64,000 nucleotides of DNA, taken from the NCBI GenBank assembly GCA_946482005.1, contig CAMLPV010000001.1:186001-250000 (forward strand). Reading direction: 5' to 3'. This DNA comes from an uncultured Gilliamella sp. (GTDB lineage Bacteria > Pseudomonadota > Gammaproteobacteria > Enterobacterales > Orbaceae). Position numbers and translations under genes: made by a program. This document shows positions 40,272 through 49,578 of this stretch, one piece after another (position 1 is the stretch's first letter; the number at the start of each line of letters is the position of its first letter). The notes under the pieces are model-generated. The model had not been told where the DNA came from. It ran no database searches and saw only the letters and a program-made list of their open reading frames with translations.

Positions 40272-40455
40272 ATGAAAAAGGGTGATAAGAAAAAAATAGG
40301 TCACCCAAGTCAACTATCTGAATGGTTAATAAAGGTTTAAACGGCGAGTTTAAGTCTATTATTGCAAAGCTAATGCTTGCTAATCATGGCTATAGCGAAA
40401 AACAAGAAATCGATCATCAATTATCAATTGTCAAACGACAGTATGTTTCCTAAAC
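40272..40455 (+). pseudogene. Terminase small subunit-like relic
   Basis: The frame MKKGDKKKIGHPSQLSEWLI then breaks, and a second frame reads FKSIIAKLMLANHGYSEKQE followed by IDHQLSIVKRQYVS. The LANHGYxEKxEID wording resembles phage terminase small subunits. The following TerL relic makes this more likely. It is short and interrupted, clearly non-functional. Confidence 0.45.
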
Positions 40456-40475
40456 AATTAGGGTGGAGTTAGTTT

Positions 40476-40665
40476 TATCAGACGAGTAAATTATGATAAC
40501 AGCACAAATACAATTACAAAAAAACTTATATCTGTATTTGTTGCCGAGAACGTCAGATATTGTGGCGCTCATGCTGGTCGAGGTGGCGCTAAAACTCGTT
40601 CATTCGCATTGATGACAGCAGTAAAAGATTGCTAGTTTGCTGAGGCAAGAATAGGCGTAGCTATT
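40476..40665 (+). pseudogene. Terminase large subunit relic (N-terminus only)
   Basis: An open stretch reads TITKKLISVFVAENVRYCGA then HAGRGGAKTRSFALMTAVK. This is the N-terminus of phage TerL around the Walker A site (normally GGRGSGKTRSFALMTAVK), followed by a stop and FAEARIGV, the next TerL segment. After about 60 codons it ends. No portal or capsid gene follows. This is direct evidence that a DNA-packaging and head module was once here and was lost. Confidence 0.75.
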
Positions 40666-40722
40666 TAAAATCAAAACACTTTCAAAAAAATAATACAATA
40701 TGAATATGAAAGGAGATAAATA

Positions 40723-42927
40723 GTGTCAGTCACTAAGCAACTAACCAAATTTGAATATATAGCCGATGGTAGTACTGCTGTTTTCCCATTTTTCTGCCAA
40801 ATAGTCAATGCATCAAATCTTATTGTAAAGATTAAAGGTATTCAGGTTAACAATTATCACATTGAGGGTTTAAATAACCCATTAGGCGTTAAAATAGTAT
40901 TTAATAACGCTCCAATTAAAGGTAGTCAGGTAATATTAGAGCACGTCACTCAATCAAATTTAAGTAATATTAGTAATGATGTAATAGATGATACCAACAT
41001 TATGGTAAAACATTCATTTCCTGACGCAATTGTTAGAACACTACATGATAAAAACGCTGATAATATTTCTGTTAAAGATTTTGGCGCTATTGGTGATGGT
41101 TTAACAAATGAAGATAAAGTATTCCGTAAGATTGAAGAAACTTTAAAAGATAAACTTATTGATTTATGCGGTTTGACATATTTTGTCACTAAGGTTTATA
41201 CGGGTAATAAATATTGTAATGGTTTCTTTCGTAGAAAAGATGGTACTTTAATCCCTGCGTTGTATCATTCGATGTCTATTCGGTCGGGAAGATATATACA
41301 AGCTATTGGTCAGGATGCGTTGAGTAAAATAGAAGAAACACCAAATGGCGCAATAGGTACAAATCTAATAGCAATTGGGCCGAGAGCTATGTTTAATGCT
41401 GTTAATGTTAAAAATAACTACGCAATCGGATATCAAGCACTCTATTCAATGGAGAACGGTGTTTATAATACCGCTTTTGGTTTTGAAAGTTTATTTAGTA
41501 ATAACGGCACTGGAGATAATGTAACTGGTAGTCGCAATGCAGCTTTTGGTGATAATACCATGCGTTATAATACAACAGGGTATAACAATATTGCCATAGG
41601 TAGAAATGCAGGGCAAACTAATGTAACTGGAAATAGTAATATTCATATTGGTGTAGCATCAGGGGCTGGTGATTGCCCTGTCAATTTTGATAAAAAAATA
41701 ATTAATACTTTCCCAACGGATAAAAATAACTGTGTAGCAGTGGGTGCATCAACACTATTTTATACACATTCAGATGGGCATACTGCATTAGGTGATAAAT
41801 CTTTACAATACCTCAAAAGAGGATTGAATAATACAGCTGTAGGTTTTTGTGCTGGTAGATTATTAGAGTCCAATGTCAGTCCGACAGGGAAAGAGTTAAC
41901 AAGTGAAAAAGCAAATGGTAAATATACTGTTGCAAATGGCATAATTTCTATTACACAACCAAATCATGGTTATACTTCTGGTTTTACAGTTAAAATTTTA
42001 TTTAAAACGGGAATATTAAATTCTATAACTGCAGATTATCTCTGGTTAGTTATAAACGTTATCGATGAAAATACATATACTTGTACTGCTCCTGAAAATA
42101 TTGTTGGTGAAGGAACAACGTTAGTCGTTAATTATTTTTCAGAAATCGATTCAACTACTAATTGCAATTACAATACAATTGTTGGATATAACGCTTTAGC
42201 ATCTGGTACGACAGCAAAAAATAGCACAGTTGTTGGAGCAGGAGCATTAACTAGTGGTGGTAAATCTGATAATACAGCTATAGGTTTTCGTGCTCTAAAC
42301 TTTCTGGGTGAAAATGGCAATCAAATAAGAAATACAGCAATTGGCTCTAGAGCAATGGAGTTTATGATAGATGGTTCAGAATGTACTAATGTTTATAATT
42401 CAACAGCAATAGGATATAAATCATCAGTAAAAGGCAGTAATGAAATTCAACTAGGTAATTCATTCACAACACCTTATGCCTATCAATCATTACAATTACG
42501 TTCTGACATTAGGGATAAAACTGATATTAGAGATTGTGATTTAGGTCTAGATTTTATTTTAGGTTTACGCCCCGTTCGTGGAAAATGGAATATAAGAGAT
42601 GATTATTTTGATGATCATAAAACTCAAATTGGCTTAGATGAAAATAAACAACCAATCTATAAAACAAAACTAGAGTTTAATGAGGCTGATTATTTAGCAA
42701 AAACTAAAAAACGCACTCGTGAACACGAATGGTTTATAGCTCAAGAAGTAGAAGCTCTTTGTAAACAAATGGGAGTTGATTTTTCAGGATTACACCATGC
42801 CTCAGTTAAAGGAGGAAGTGATGTTTATTCATTGAGCTACGATTCATTTATTCCTCCGATTGTAAAAGCGATACAGGAATTATCAAAAGAAATTGAAACG
42901 TTAAAAAAACTAACAAACAATAAATAA
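40723..42927 (+). CDS. Phage tail fibre/spike with C-terminal S74 intramolecular chaperone
   Basis: This 734-residue protein has an N-terminal attachment region (KFEYIADGSTAVFPFFCQI) and a short beta-helix opener (SVKDFGAIGDGLTNED). A long run of repeats of the type NTAIG/NIAIGRNAGQ, like YadA-type head strands, follows at about residues 220-580. The end is a Peptidase_S74 domain with the Ser-Lys dyad in RSDIRDKTDI (Ser594, Lys599) and EHEWFIAQEVEAL. The S74 domain trimerises the fibre and then cuts itself off. A GTG start follows AGGAG. A terminator lies right after it. Confidence 0.85.
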   Translation: MSVTKQLTKFEYIADGSTAVFPFFCQIVNASNLIVKIKGIQVNNYHIEGLNNPLGVKIVFNNAPIKGSQVILEHVTQSNLSNISNDVIDDTNIMVKHSFPDAIVRTLHDKNADNISVKDFGAIGDGLTNEDKVFRKIEETLKDKLIDLCGLTYFVTKVYTGNKYCNGFFRRKDGTLIPALYHSMSIRSGRYIQAIGQDALSKIEETPNGAIGTNLIAIGPRAMFNAVNVKNNYAIGYQALYSMENGVYNTAFGFESLFSNNGTGDNVTGSRNAAFGDNTMRYNTTGYNNIAIGRNAGQTNVTGNSNIHIGVASGAGDCPVNFDKKIINTFPTDKNNCVAVGASTLFYTHSDGHTALGDKSLQYLKRGLNNTAVGFCAGRLLESNVSPTGKELTSEKANGKYTVANGIISITQPNHGYTSGFTVKILFKTGILNSITADYLWLVINVIDENTYTCTAPENIVGEGTTLVVNYFSEIDSTTNCNYNTIVGYNALASGTTAKNSTVVGAGALTSGGKSDNTAIGFRALNFLGENGNQIRNTAIGSRAMEFMIDGSECTNVYNSTAIGYKSSVKGSNEIQLGNSFTTPYAYQSLQLRSDIRDKTDIRDCDLGLDFILGLRPVRGKWNIRDDYFDDHKTQIGLDENKQPIYKTKLEFNEADYLAKTKKRTREHEWFIAQEVEALCKQMGVDFSGLHHASVKGGSDVYSLSYDSFIPPIVKAIQELSKEIETLKKLTNNK

Positions 42928-42950
42928 CCGCCGCCTAGAGCGGTTTTTTT
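42926..42950 (+). terminator. Rho-independent terminator
   Basis: AACCGC, loop CGCCTAGA, GCGGTT followed by a run of T, overlapping the stop of the S74 fibre gene. Confidence 0.85.
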
Positions 42951-43052
42951 GTGCCTAAAATTTAGCAAATTTAACTTCAATCGGTGCGAAAACGCACTGC
43001 AACCAATTCTACAATCACAATACCAATCTCACGGCAGATATTAAAGGAAATT

Positions 43053-43415
43053 TTACTGAATCAGTTTAATAAGAACGTATAAATATGCATCTTCTTCTGG
43101 ATTAGGGAAATCTATTAAATCGTATAACTTTCCCACAATTGAAACACTCTTAAGAAAGTTAATCCATTTAATAATATCATTAATCTCAAGATTAAGTCTT
43201 GAATTAAATGTAGCAAATATTACTAAAGGTCCCACAATTACAACTATCACATCTCTTTTGGGGTAAGTAAATATTTTAAACAGATCAGAACTTGAGATGC
43301 TCTTACCTTTCTGTAGAAGGTTCATAATATCCTGAGTATTAAACAAAAAACGATTTGCAAACATCTGTCTAAGTGAAGTTTTACCATTACTGGTTTCAAG
43401 GATACCGAAATACAA
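43053..43415 (-). CDS. Hypothetical protein, possibly 5'-truncated
   Basis: A frame of about 120 residues (TTG at 43415) reads LYFGILETSNGKTSLRQMFA through SDLFKIFTYPKRDVIVVIVG to DAYLYVLIKLIQ. The same frame is open about 20 codons further upstream (to a stop near 43473) without a good start, so the true start is unclear or lost. I recognise no family. It is the only minus-strand gene among the tail fibre genes and lies between fibre remnants, so it looks like inserted cargo. Confidence 0.4.
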   Translation of the reverse strand: MYFGILETSNGKTSLRQMFANRFLFNTQDIMNLLQKGKSISSSDLFKIFTYPKRDVIVVIVGPLVIFATFNSRLNLEINDIIKWINFLKSVSIVGKLYDLIDFPNPEEDAYLYVLIKLIQ

Positions 43416-43555
43416 GCAAGTTTTTTCAGAGGAGCTAATATTTTTAAGTAGAATTGAACGCCACTCATCTTACGACAGGTTCGGCAGACTACAGAGAACG
43501 ATACATAAAATGTAACGTGACTTTGATAATAAATTTTATATCATTTAATTATATA

Positions 43556-43783
43556 GCAATGATAATTCGTGGTATCGTATTTATTCTGACGGATTTATAG
43601 AGCAATCTGATGTCCAATTTATAGAGACACCAATTAAAAACACGGTTTATACAACATTTATTAACTTGCTAAAACCAATGAAATTATGTAGATATGGGAA
43701 AAGTATTGATAAAGTAGACAATGGTTGATGGGCTCAAACTGAATTTGCATATACTAATCTCGAACTTCACGAATTTTGAATAA
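43556..43783 (+). pseudogene. Tail fibre C-terminal relic
   Basis: One frame reads WYRIYSDGFIEQSDVQFIET, the WYRxYSDGxIEQ ending common to many prophage tail fibres. A few degraded codons surround it. It directly precedes a tail fibre assembly gene, the usual order, so the fibre gene it belonged to has been deleted. Confidence 0.55.
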
Positions 43784-43846
43784 TATCATTTACACCCAGC
43801 TTTCCGGATAGAATTTTAGCTCGTTGGACAATACGAGGATATTAAT

Positions 43847-44184
43847 ATGATAATTACAAATCAAGAATATGCTGAAATGGCTATCAAAGCTAATAAAAAG
43901 GGGAAAGAGTTAAAATGTGAAAATGGTAAATTAGTTCTTGTTAATCCTGAAACAATGGGGTTTACGGACGAGCAAATAATTTTCAAAATCAGCAAATTAA
44001 AGAATCGTTATTGAATGAAGCTAACAACGAAATAGATATATTCATCGATAAAATAGAGTTCGACCAGACGACTGATAAAGATGTAACAATGTTAAAAAAA
44101 TGGAAACTATATCGAATTAGTCTAAAAAAATTAGACGCATTGGATATCAATGTTATTTTTCCAACAAAACCAGAATTGAGTTAA
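43847..44184 (+). pseudogene. Tail fibre assembly protein, one frameshift as read
   Basis: The frame from ATG 43847 (MIITNQEYAEMAIKANKKGK) runs to about 43980. Adding one A at the AAATAATTTT run lets it continue NFQNQQIKESLLNEANNEID and FDQTTDKDVTMLKKWKLYRI to the stop at 44184, about 112 residues. The LKKWKLYRISLKKLD segment matches the caudoviral tail fibre assembly family (TfaE type), chaperones for fibre trimerisation. The upstream fibre is a relic, so this may be a leftover or may serve another fibre. Confidence 0.7.
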
Positions 44185-44498
44185 CAATCATCGCAACGAA
44201 CTTCAATCTTCAATCTTCAATACTCAACAACATAAGACAACATCACAAAATCGGCGATATCAAACATGTCATCATCATTTTGATAGAAAACGTAGTTATG
44301 ATCGTCGTGACTGTTAATTATGTAGCTTATCGCCTGCTAATTCTAAATCGTAATCGTCGGGCATTATTCTAATATAAAAAGATTGAGAAACAGATCGAAT
44401 AAATTCAAAAAATTTTACGGTATTTAATTTGTTCTTTATCTTTATTTTTCAAATAATTAATAAATTAAGTACTATAATAAAATCCTAACGAGGTAAAA

Positions 44499-46289
44499 AT
44501 GTCAGAGTTTAACACACCACTTGGAATCGACAACAAAGGTAAACTAAATTATTGGATTGCTCAGATGGCTGCGGGTCAAACAGTAAAAATCGCATGTTAT
44601 GGTGATTCAACAACAGATGGGCATGCGACTACTGGATGGACGCGAAATAAATTTGGTACAAATCACAGCGATAATGCCCCAAATTCTTGGCCTGTGATAT
44701 TACAAGCGATATTACGGACAATGTACAATAATGACAATATCCATGTTTATAACGCGGGGTATTCAGGTAAACGACTGGATGACGGTTGGGCAGTGCAAAA
44801 TTTTGAAAATGCGATAACTAATAATCCTCATTATGGCAAAGTCGATATTGTAATGTTTGGATTTGGCATTAACGATGCTGGTCATAACAAAGGAGACTTA
44901 TTGGCGGATACATTACAGCAAACAAATTTATTAATTGATAAAATAGAAAAGATTGGCGCCTTACCTATTATATTGACGTGCAACGTTGTCCGTTTAAAAT
45001 CAACGGGGGATATGGATAGCAAACCCTTTAAGATCGAACGCATAAATAGTATGAAAAGGTACATTGCGTGTACTCGAAATATTCCCTTGTTAGACCTAGA
45101 CGCCGAGATGAAAAAGTGGATGTCAAATACAAATGAGTATAACTACGCAGATCTCCAACCAGATAATACACACTGGTTGGATTTGGGACATTCGTTTCAG
45201 GCATGCTGGATTGCCAATCTATTTTATAATCGCATTGTTAAAATTAACGACAGCAACACGTATGAAAGCGTACACTTTTTAGATGATAGGGGGAATTCAC
45301 CTATAGGTGTTAATACTTCATCTACGACAACAAGTTGTAAATATGGTGTTAATCCTTATGTTAATCCCCAAAAATTTGATTGCAAAAACAAAGTACTGCT
45401 CGATATTTGGGTTTGGTGTGAACATTCTAACGCTTCCATTGTTTACCGCCGGATGTTGGGGGATGCCAGAACATCGAGCATTAAAGTAACGGATGTGCTA
45501 ACGGGTAATAGTGAATCAAAAATCGTAGGTTCGATGTTGTGGTATGGTGAGTACTCGGCGGTGGATACCCCAGAATACATTAAAGATCTGAAATATGGGT
45601 TAAATAGAATTCAATTAATAGGAGATATGAGCCTGACAAATAGTGTGTTCTTTGGCCATTTCGATTTTATTGTGAACTATCAAGCTAAACTTACAACTAA
45701 AGATTTGCTAAAAAATTATAGAACGTTTAGGGATCAGCAAGACCTAGTTGCACCGGCTGATGAACCATTTATAGAAACTAGTTTTTGCCGCACATCAGAT
45801 ATTTACGATAGATACGGAGAGAACGTTGTACAACTGTTCACTCGAGATAAAAATACTCATATTATACTAGAAGGGCTTTTCGATGACGGTTCGGGTGTGT
45901 TCTTATGTCAAGCACCTGGTAGATATAAGAACACCATTAACGGCATTATGTTGTATTTTTTCTCTGGATACATATCAATATATATACATACATTTGATAC
46001 TTTAAATAATGTTAATCGCTATGAAAAAGTGGGCTACCTAAATATTAAAAAATCGGACTCGCGGTATAGTGTAAGTTTAACGTCATTCATTGACAATCGA
46101 GGTTACGCGAATATACAAATAGAAAGCGAAGGTGCAATCGCAACAATGTCATTTGAGAGAGTTTTACCTAACGTAGAGCCCGTTACCTCAGGTGTTGCGG
46201 GCAATGTTTACCGAAGAATCGATAAAGGTGAGGCTAAAACGATGCGCGTTGAAATTACTCGATTTGAATGTTGGTATACCAATAAATAA
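44499..46289 (+). CDS. SGNH/GDSL hydrolase, probable tail-associated esterase
   Basis: This 596-residue protein has an SGNH hydrolase domain in residues 25-245: block I CYGDSTTDG (Ser37), block III GFGINDAG (Asn125) and block V PDNTHW (Asp222, His225), a complete catalytic set. The remaining 350 residues are strand-rich and probably form a binding or trimerisation region. Such domains on phage tails remove acetyl groups from capsules or LPS. No signal peptide is present, fitting a virion protein. It stands alone with AACGAGG upstream. Confidence 0.75.
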   Translation: MSEFNTPLGIDNKGKLNYWIAQMAAGQTVKIACYGDSTTDGHATTGWTRNKFGTNHSDNAPNSWPVILQAILRTMYNNDNIHVYNAGYSGKRLDDGWAVQNFENAITNNPHYGKVDIVMFGFGINDAGHNKGDLLADTLQQTNLLIDKIEKIGALPIILTCNVVRLKSTGDMDSKPFKIERINSMKRYIACTRNIPLLDLDAEMKKWMSNTNEYNYADLQPDNTHWLDLGHSFQACWIANLFYNRIVKINDSNTYESVHFLDDRGNSPIGVNTSSTTTSCKYGVNPYVNPQKFDCKNKVLLDIWVWCEHSNASIVYRRMLGDARTSSIKVTDVLTGNSESKIVGSMLWYGEYSAVDTPEYIKDLKYGLNRIQLIGDMSLTNSVFFGHFDFIVNYQAKLTTKDLLKNYRTFRDQQDLVAPADEPFIETSFCRTSDIYDRYGENVVQLFTRDKNTHIILEGLFDDGSGVFLCQAPGRYKNTINGIMLYFFSGYISIYIHTFDTLNNVNRYEKVGYLNIKKSDSRYSVSLTSFIDNRGYANIQIESEGAIATMSFERVLPNVEPVTSGVAGNVYRRIDKGEAKTMRVEITRFECWYTNK

Positions 46290-46439
46290 AACGGTATTTT
46301 TTACGGTATTTTTATTTTATTTTTTAACCCTACTAATCAATTGGTTGTTTTTTATTTTTAATCTTGTAGGCGACGGCATTAACAAGTACACGAAAATTCA
46401 AATTATACCAATGCAGATGCCTACATCTGACTATCTTAT

Positions 46440-46797
46440 CGCTGAAAATGCTTCAATCCAAAGATATATATAACACTTTGACACTTTATTATTTTTTGAA
46501 AAAACAATATGTTAATGACTATATAGCTGTGGCTGGATGCATTAAAGCGGAAGGAAAAGACAAGCGCAAGGTTTTGATGATTTGCCAATTTTTAAAAAAT
46601 TGCCCGAGGTATCAGAGAGGAGAAAGTCTACATGGTTAAACGATTACCACTGTTGATATTGCCAAAAAATTTAAAACCAATTGGAATGCAATTGATAAAC
46701 TCAAAAAAGTGGTGAGGATTTTTTAATAGGGCAGTTTGCCGCAATAAAAAGCAGTTCTGGGATTGAATTAGAGATGTTAAAAAATAAATTTTTATAA
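46440..46797 (+). pseudogene. Q antiterminator 3' relic, copy 2
   Basis: It aligns with about 36840-37196 of the intact Q-like gene but has at least three single-base losses and several substitutions, so no continuous frame remains. Only the C-terminal half is present; the left join is at about 46440. It forms the left end of the duplicated block. Confidence 0.85.
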
Positions 46798-46912
46798 AAA
46801 AGTTGATTTCTTAAGAGAGGTGTGGTATAAAGTACACAGAATGGAATAGTTGTATATAAAGCTCTAAAAAAGAGCTTTTTTATTATCTAACTTGTTAGTT
46901 AATTAGAAAAAT

Positions 46913-47131
46913 ATGAGAACAAGAGCATATAGACGACATCAGATTAAACGATGTTTAGATAATAGAAAGAATGACTTTTATGGTGCTACTTCAAGAAAGG
47001 CTCTAAAAAGACATGTAGTAACACCCGCAGCTTGTTCTTGTTGGATGTGTGGTAACCCAAGAAAACATCTAAATGAAATCACTCTACAAGAACAACGTTC
47101 AATATTGAATTACCAAGAAAGCCTCTTATGA
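46913..47131 (+). CDS. Small Arg/Cys-rich protein of unknown function, copy 2
   Basis: Encodes the same 72 residues as the gene at 37312, including the CSCWMCGNPRK core. It is intact although the Q copy just upstream is destroyed. Confidence 0.7.
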   Translation: MRTRAYRRHQIKRCLDNRKNDFYGATSRKALKRHVVTPAACSCWMCGNPRKHLNEITLQEQRSILNYQESLL

Positions 47132-47314
47132 GGCTTTTTTATTGTCTTTATAGAATTTAATAGCTTCTACTACTAGTTTTGCTTCTGACATATTTAAATC
47201 TATAGCAGTTTGTTTAATCATTGCTATATCGTTTATATTTAATTTAAATGCTTTATTTTTTATACCACGTTTTTCGTTACTACGCTCATTAATTTCAGTT
47301 CTAGTTAACGCCAT
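47126..47314 (-). CDS. Small ribbon-helix-helix-like protein, copy 2
   Basis: Same 62-residue protein as at 37525-37713. The AAGGTG ribosome site upstream of the ATG at 47314 supports the MALTRTEINE start; the further-upstream codon is GTG here. Confidence 0.6.
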   Translation of the reverse strand: MALTRTEINERSNEKRGIKNKAFKLNINDIAMIKQTAIDLNMSEAKLVVEAIKFYKDNKKAS

Positions 47315-47337
47315 ACTATTCACCTTGATTTTTTAAA

Positions 47338-48309
47338 TATACAATCTTTTTTTAATTTTATTCAATGATTTATATTTTATTTCTACTATTGAATATTGGC
47401 GAGCTTATCAAAGTAGCAGAATTAAAATGCGTATTTTACCTGTTATTTTACTTCTCTTTAAGTCCTAGTATTAGGTCGATAGGAGCTTATCAGCGTTCTA
47501 TTGATGGTTATCATTGTGAGTTAACTTATAATAAAGCTCAAACGCTTAATCAAAAATAATTTAATTATTTTTAGTTGTTAATGAAATAGATTTCTTAAAA
47601 AATTACCTTGCTCATCTTTTGTATAATTTTTATAACTATATTCGTAAAACTTAAATAATGCTAAAAATTATCTAGTTAACTTTATAATTTCACTCCTGAA
47701 CCAACCTCCTTTTGTTGTAGTGCAAGTTTTCACTTATAAAAAAATATTGTTGAATTTACTAAGAGGAGTTTTACAACAAGAAAAATTAAACAAAGATAGA
47801 AAGTGTAAAAAAAGAATATTAATACTTGTCGAGAATTTTGTAAGGCATCTACTCATACAGATGAGATTGCAGTAAAAAATTGATAAAAATGTGATGTAAA
47901 ATGTAATTGCACGTGACTAGTACCATCATTCTCTATCTATTGGTGAGATAAACAGCTACAGATCAAATCACCATTATTCATCATTTATGAAACAATTTAA
48001 CCAATACGGTTAATGCTAATCAGTAGTTGATTTTAAGTCTTTTATTTTCAAACAAAATAGGCGGTTAGTGATATAACGGAACACATTTATTTTTATTTGA
48101 AATATAAATTTATCTGATTATGGAAATTAGTTGATGAAAGCTAATAATGATATGTATCCATCTGAACGTTGGGAATGTGATAGAAATCCACACAAAGAGA
48201 GTGAATTAAAGGTAATAACAACTAGTATTACAGTGAAATGTATTAATTAAATTTGATTATTTTGTATCTAAATTATATCCTCAAATTATTAACGGAGGAT
48301 ATAATTACA
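47338..48309. other. AT-rich region between duplicated block and membrane cargo gene
   Basis: Nearly 1 kb with no gene I can support firmly. A 38-codon frame at 48134-48250 (MKANNDMYPSERWECDRNPH) is the best candidate for a small peptide, and a 64-codon frame at 47365 has no ribosome site. The GCGAGCTTATCAA words near 47399 repeat 37802 and mark the end of similarity to copy 1. Confidence 0.45.
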
Positions 48310-48999
48310 ATGAATGATTTATTGATCGAATCTATAAAAACGCTACCATTTGCAATACAGCCAATATTTATATTATTACTTTTTATGCCGTCGTTTGTCA
48401 CAAAAACGATAATGCCTATCACATCGTTTTTTTCAAAGAAAATATTTAATAGAACTAAAAATAGATTATCTGAAATTATTTCAAATAAAGATTTGGATAA
48501 AGCTTTGATTTCAGAATCTGAGAAAGAATTATCGGTTATAAGTAAAATGAATTTAACTGAATCACGAGATAGATGGTTAGCACTTTATTTTTATGAATTA
48601 ACTAATATTTCTAAGCATATTATATCCTATAATCAATTTAAGAAATTGTATAAGTACTTATCTTTTGAAGGTAAGAATATCTTTATAGATAAAAATAAAA
48701 TGAAAAGATTAACAATATATAATTGTCTTTTGATGATTTATTGTTTCTTATTAACAATCCTTTTGTTATATGTCTGTTTTTCGGCAGAGAAGCTCAATAA
48801 TTTTACTGATTATCAATATCTATTTTGTGGTAGTAGTGCTCTATTTTTCGAATTTTTAACGCTTTTTTTCTATGACTCTCTAATTAAGAAAAAGGAAAAG
48901 CATCAATTTGTTAACATTAAAGATCTTTATCATAAAAGAGTTATAACTAACTTAACGATACAATTTGGAAATGATTATTTTTTAGGGAAAAATAACTAA
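48310..48999 (+). CDS. Hypothetical three-span membrane protein, probable cargo (moron)
   Basis: The 229-residue protein has hydrophobic segments near residues 15-38 (FAIQPIFILLLFMPSFV), 135-155 (IYNCLLMIYCFLLTILLLYV) and 168-190. A charged cytoplasmic-type loop with ISNKDLDKALISESEKELSV lies between the first two. GGAGGA precedes the ATG at 48310. It is followed at once by a strong terminator and sits upstream of holin, where accessory genes are often inserted. I recognise no family; a lysogenic conversion or exclusion role is speculation. Confidence 0.55.
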   Translation: MNDLLIESIKTLPFAIQPIFILLLFMPSFVTKTIMPITSFFSKKIFNRTKNRLSEIISNKDLDKALISESEKELSVISKMNLTESRDRWLALYFYELTNISKHIISYNQFKKLYKYLSFEGKNIFIDKNKMKRLTIYNCLLMIYCFLLTILLLYVCFSAEKLNNFTDYQYLFCGSSALFFEFLTLFFYDSLIKKKEKHQFVNIKDLYHKRVITNLTIQFGNDYFLGKNN

Positions 49000-49015
49000 T
49001 TCAAAATACTAGATT

Positions 49016-49038
49016 AACCGCTTAATTGCGGTTTTTTT
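49016..49038 (+). terminator. Rho-independent terminator
   Basis: AACCGC, loop TTAATT, GCGGTT followed by T-run, 17 bases after the membrane protein stop. The CCGC-TTAATT-GCGG core recurs at 50770 before the tail tube gene. Confidence 0.9.
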
Positions 49039-49269
49039 ATGCTTGTTTATAGACAATTAACCTTAATTTTAATTCATGGTAGACACTATATTTCCGCTAA
49101 TTTTCTATTTTAAATAAAGTTTCTCTCATCACTTCTACTAATTTTTGACATAGTCAAAACTAGATACCTTAGTGAAGAGCTACAGCATCGACAGCAACGC
49201 TAGACACACACACTACTAATCATTAGCTAGTACGCTGTCATTTCTATTAACTAACATAAAGATTTTATC

Positions 49270-49578
49270 ATGCCAATAAAAGACCCAGACAACGTCAACT
49301 GGACGGTTGTTGTATACCTATTTATTATTACTTCGCTCGGTTCATTAGCAAGCTATTCTTATCATGTTATAAATGGTGGTAAATTCAGAGTTGGTACGTT
49401 GATAGGTCAGATATGTGTATCAACTTTTGCTGGTTCTCTTGTGGTTCTTGCTGCTAGTTATTTTAACTGGGATTTTGAACTAGCAGGCGGTATAGCTGGG
49501 TTAGCAGGTTGGTCGGGCGCAACACTAATTAAAGCGCTGGAAGAAAGACTGATTAAAAAAGCCAAAGGAGATAACTAA
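49270..49578 (+). CDS. Phage holin
   Basis: The 102-residue protein has three hydrophobic segments (about residues 12-30, 43-62 and 68-85) and a charged C-terminus (KALEERLIKKAKGDN), the class I holin layout. It begins MPIKDPDNVNWTVVVYLFI. Its stop overlaps the endolysin start by one base. Holins open the inner membrane to time lysis. Function is inferred from topology and position before the endolysin. Confidence 0.82.
   Translation: MPIKDPDNVNWTVVVYLFIITSLGSLASYSYHVINGGKFRVGTLIGQICVSTFAGSLVVLAASYFNWDFELAGGIAGLAGWSGATLIKALEERLIKKAKGDN

Larger units (their letters stand above)
46798..47337. repeat. Duplicated block, copy 2 (copy 1 at 37197-37735)
   Basis: Nearly identical to copy 1, including the hairpin AAAGCTC/GAGCTTT with T-run (46858-46880), both small genes and their terminator. 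The much lower divergence here than in the adjacent Q relic suggests recent gene conversion or selection on the small genes. Confidence 0.9.

Noticed and set aside
46192-46473. Frame overlapping the 3' end of the SGNH hydrolase gene
   Set aside because: Out-of-frame shadow of the hydrolase gene continuing into non-coding AT-rich sequence.
47365-47559. 64-codon frame after duplicated block copy 2
   Set aside because: No ribosome site, no recognisable features, and the region only partly matches copy 1.
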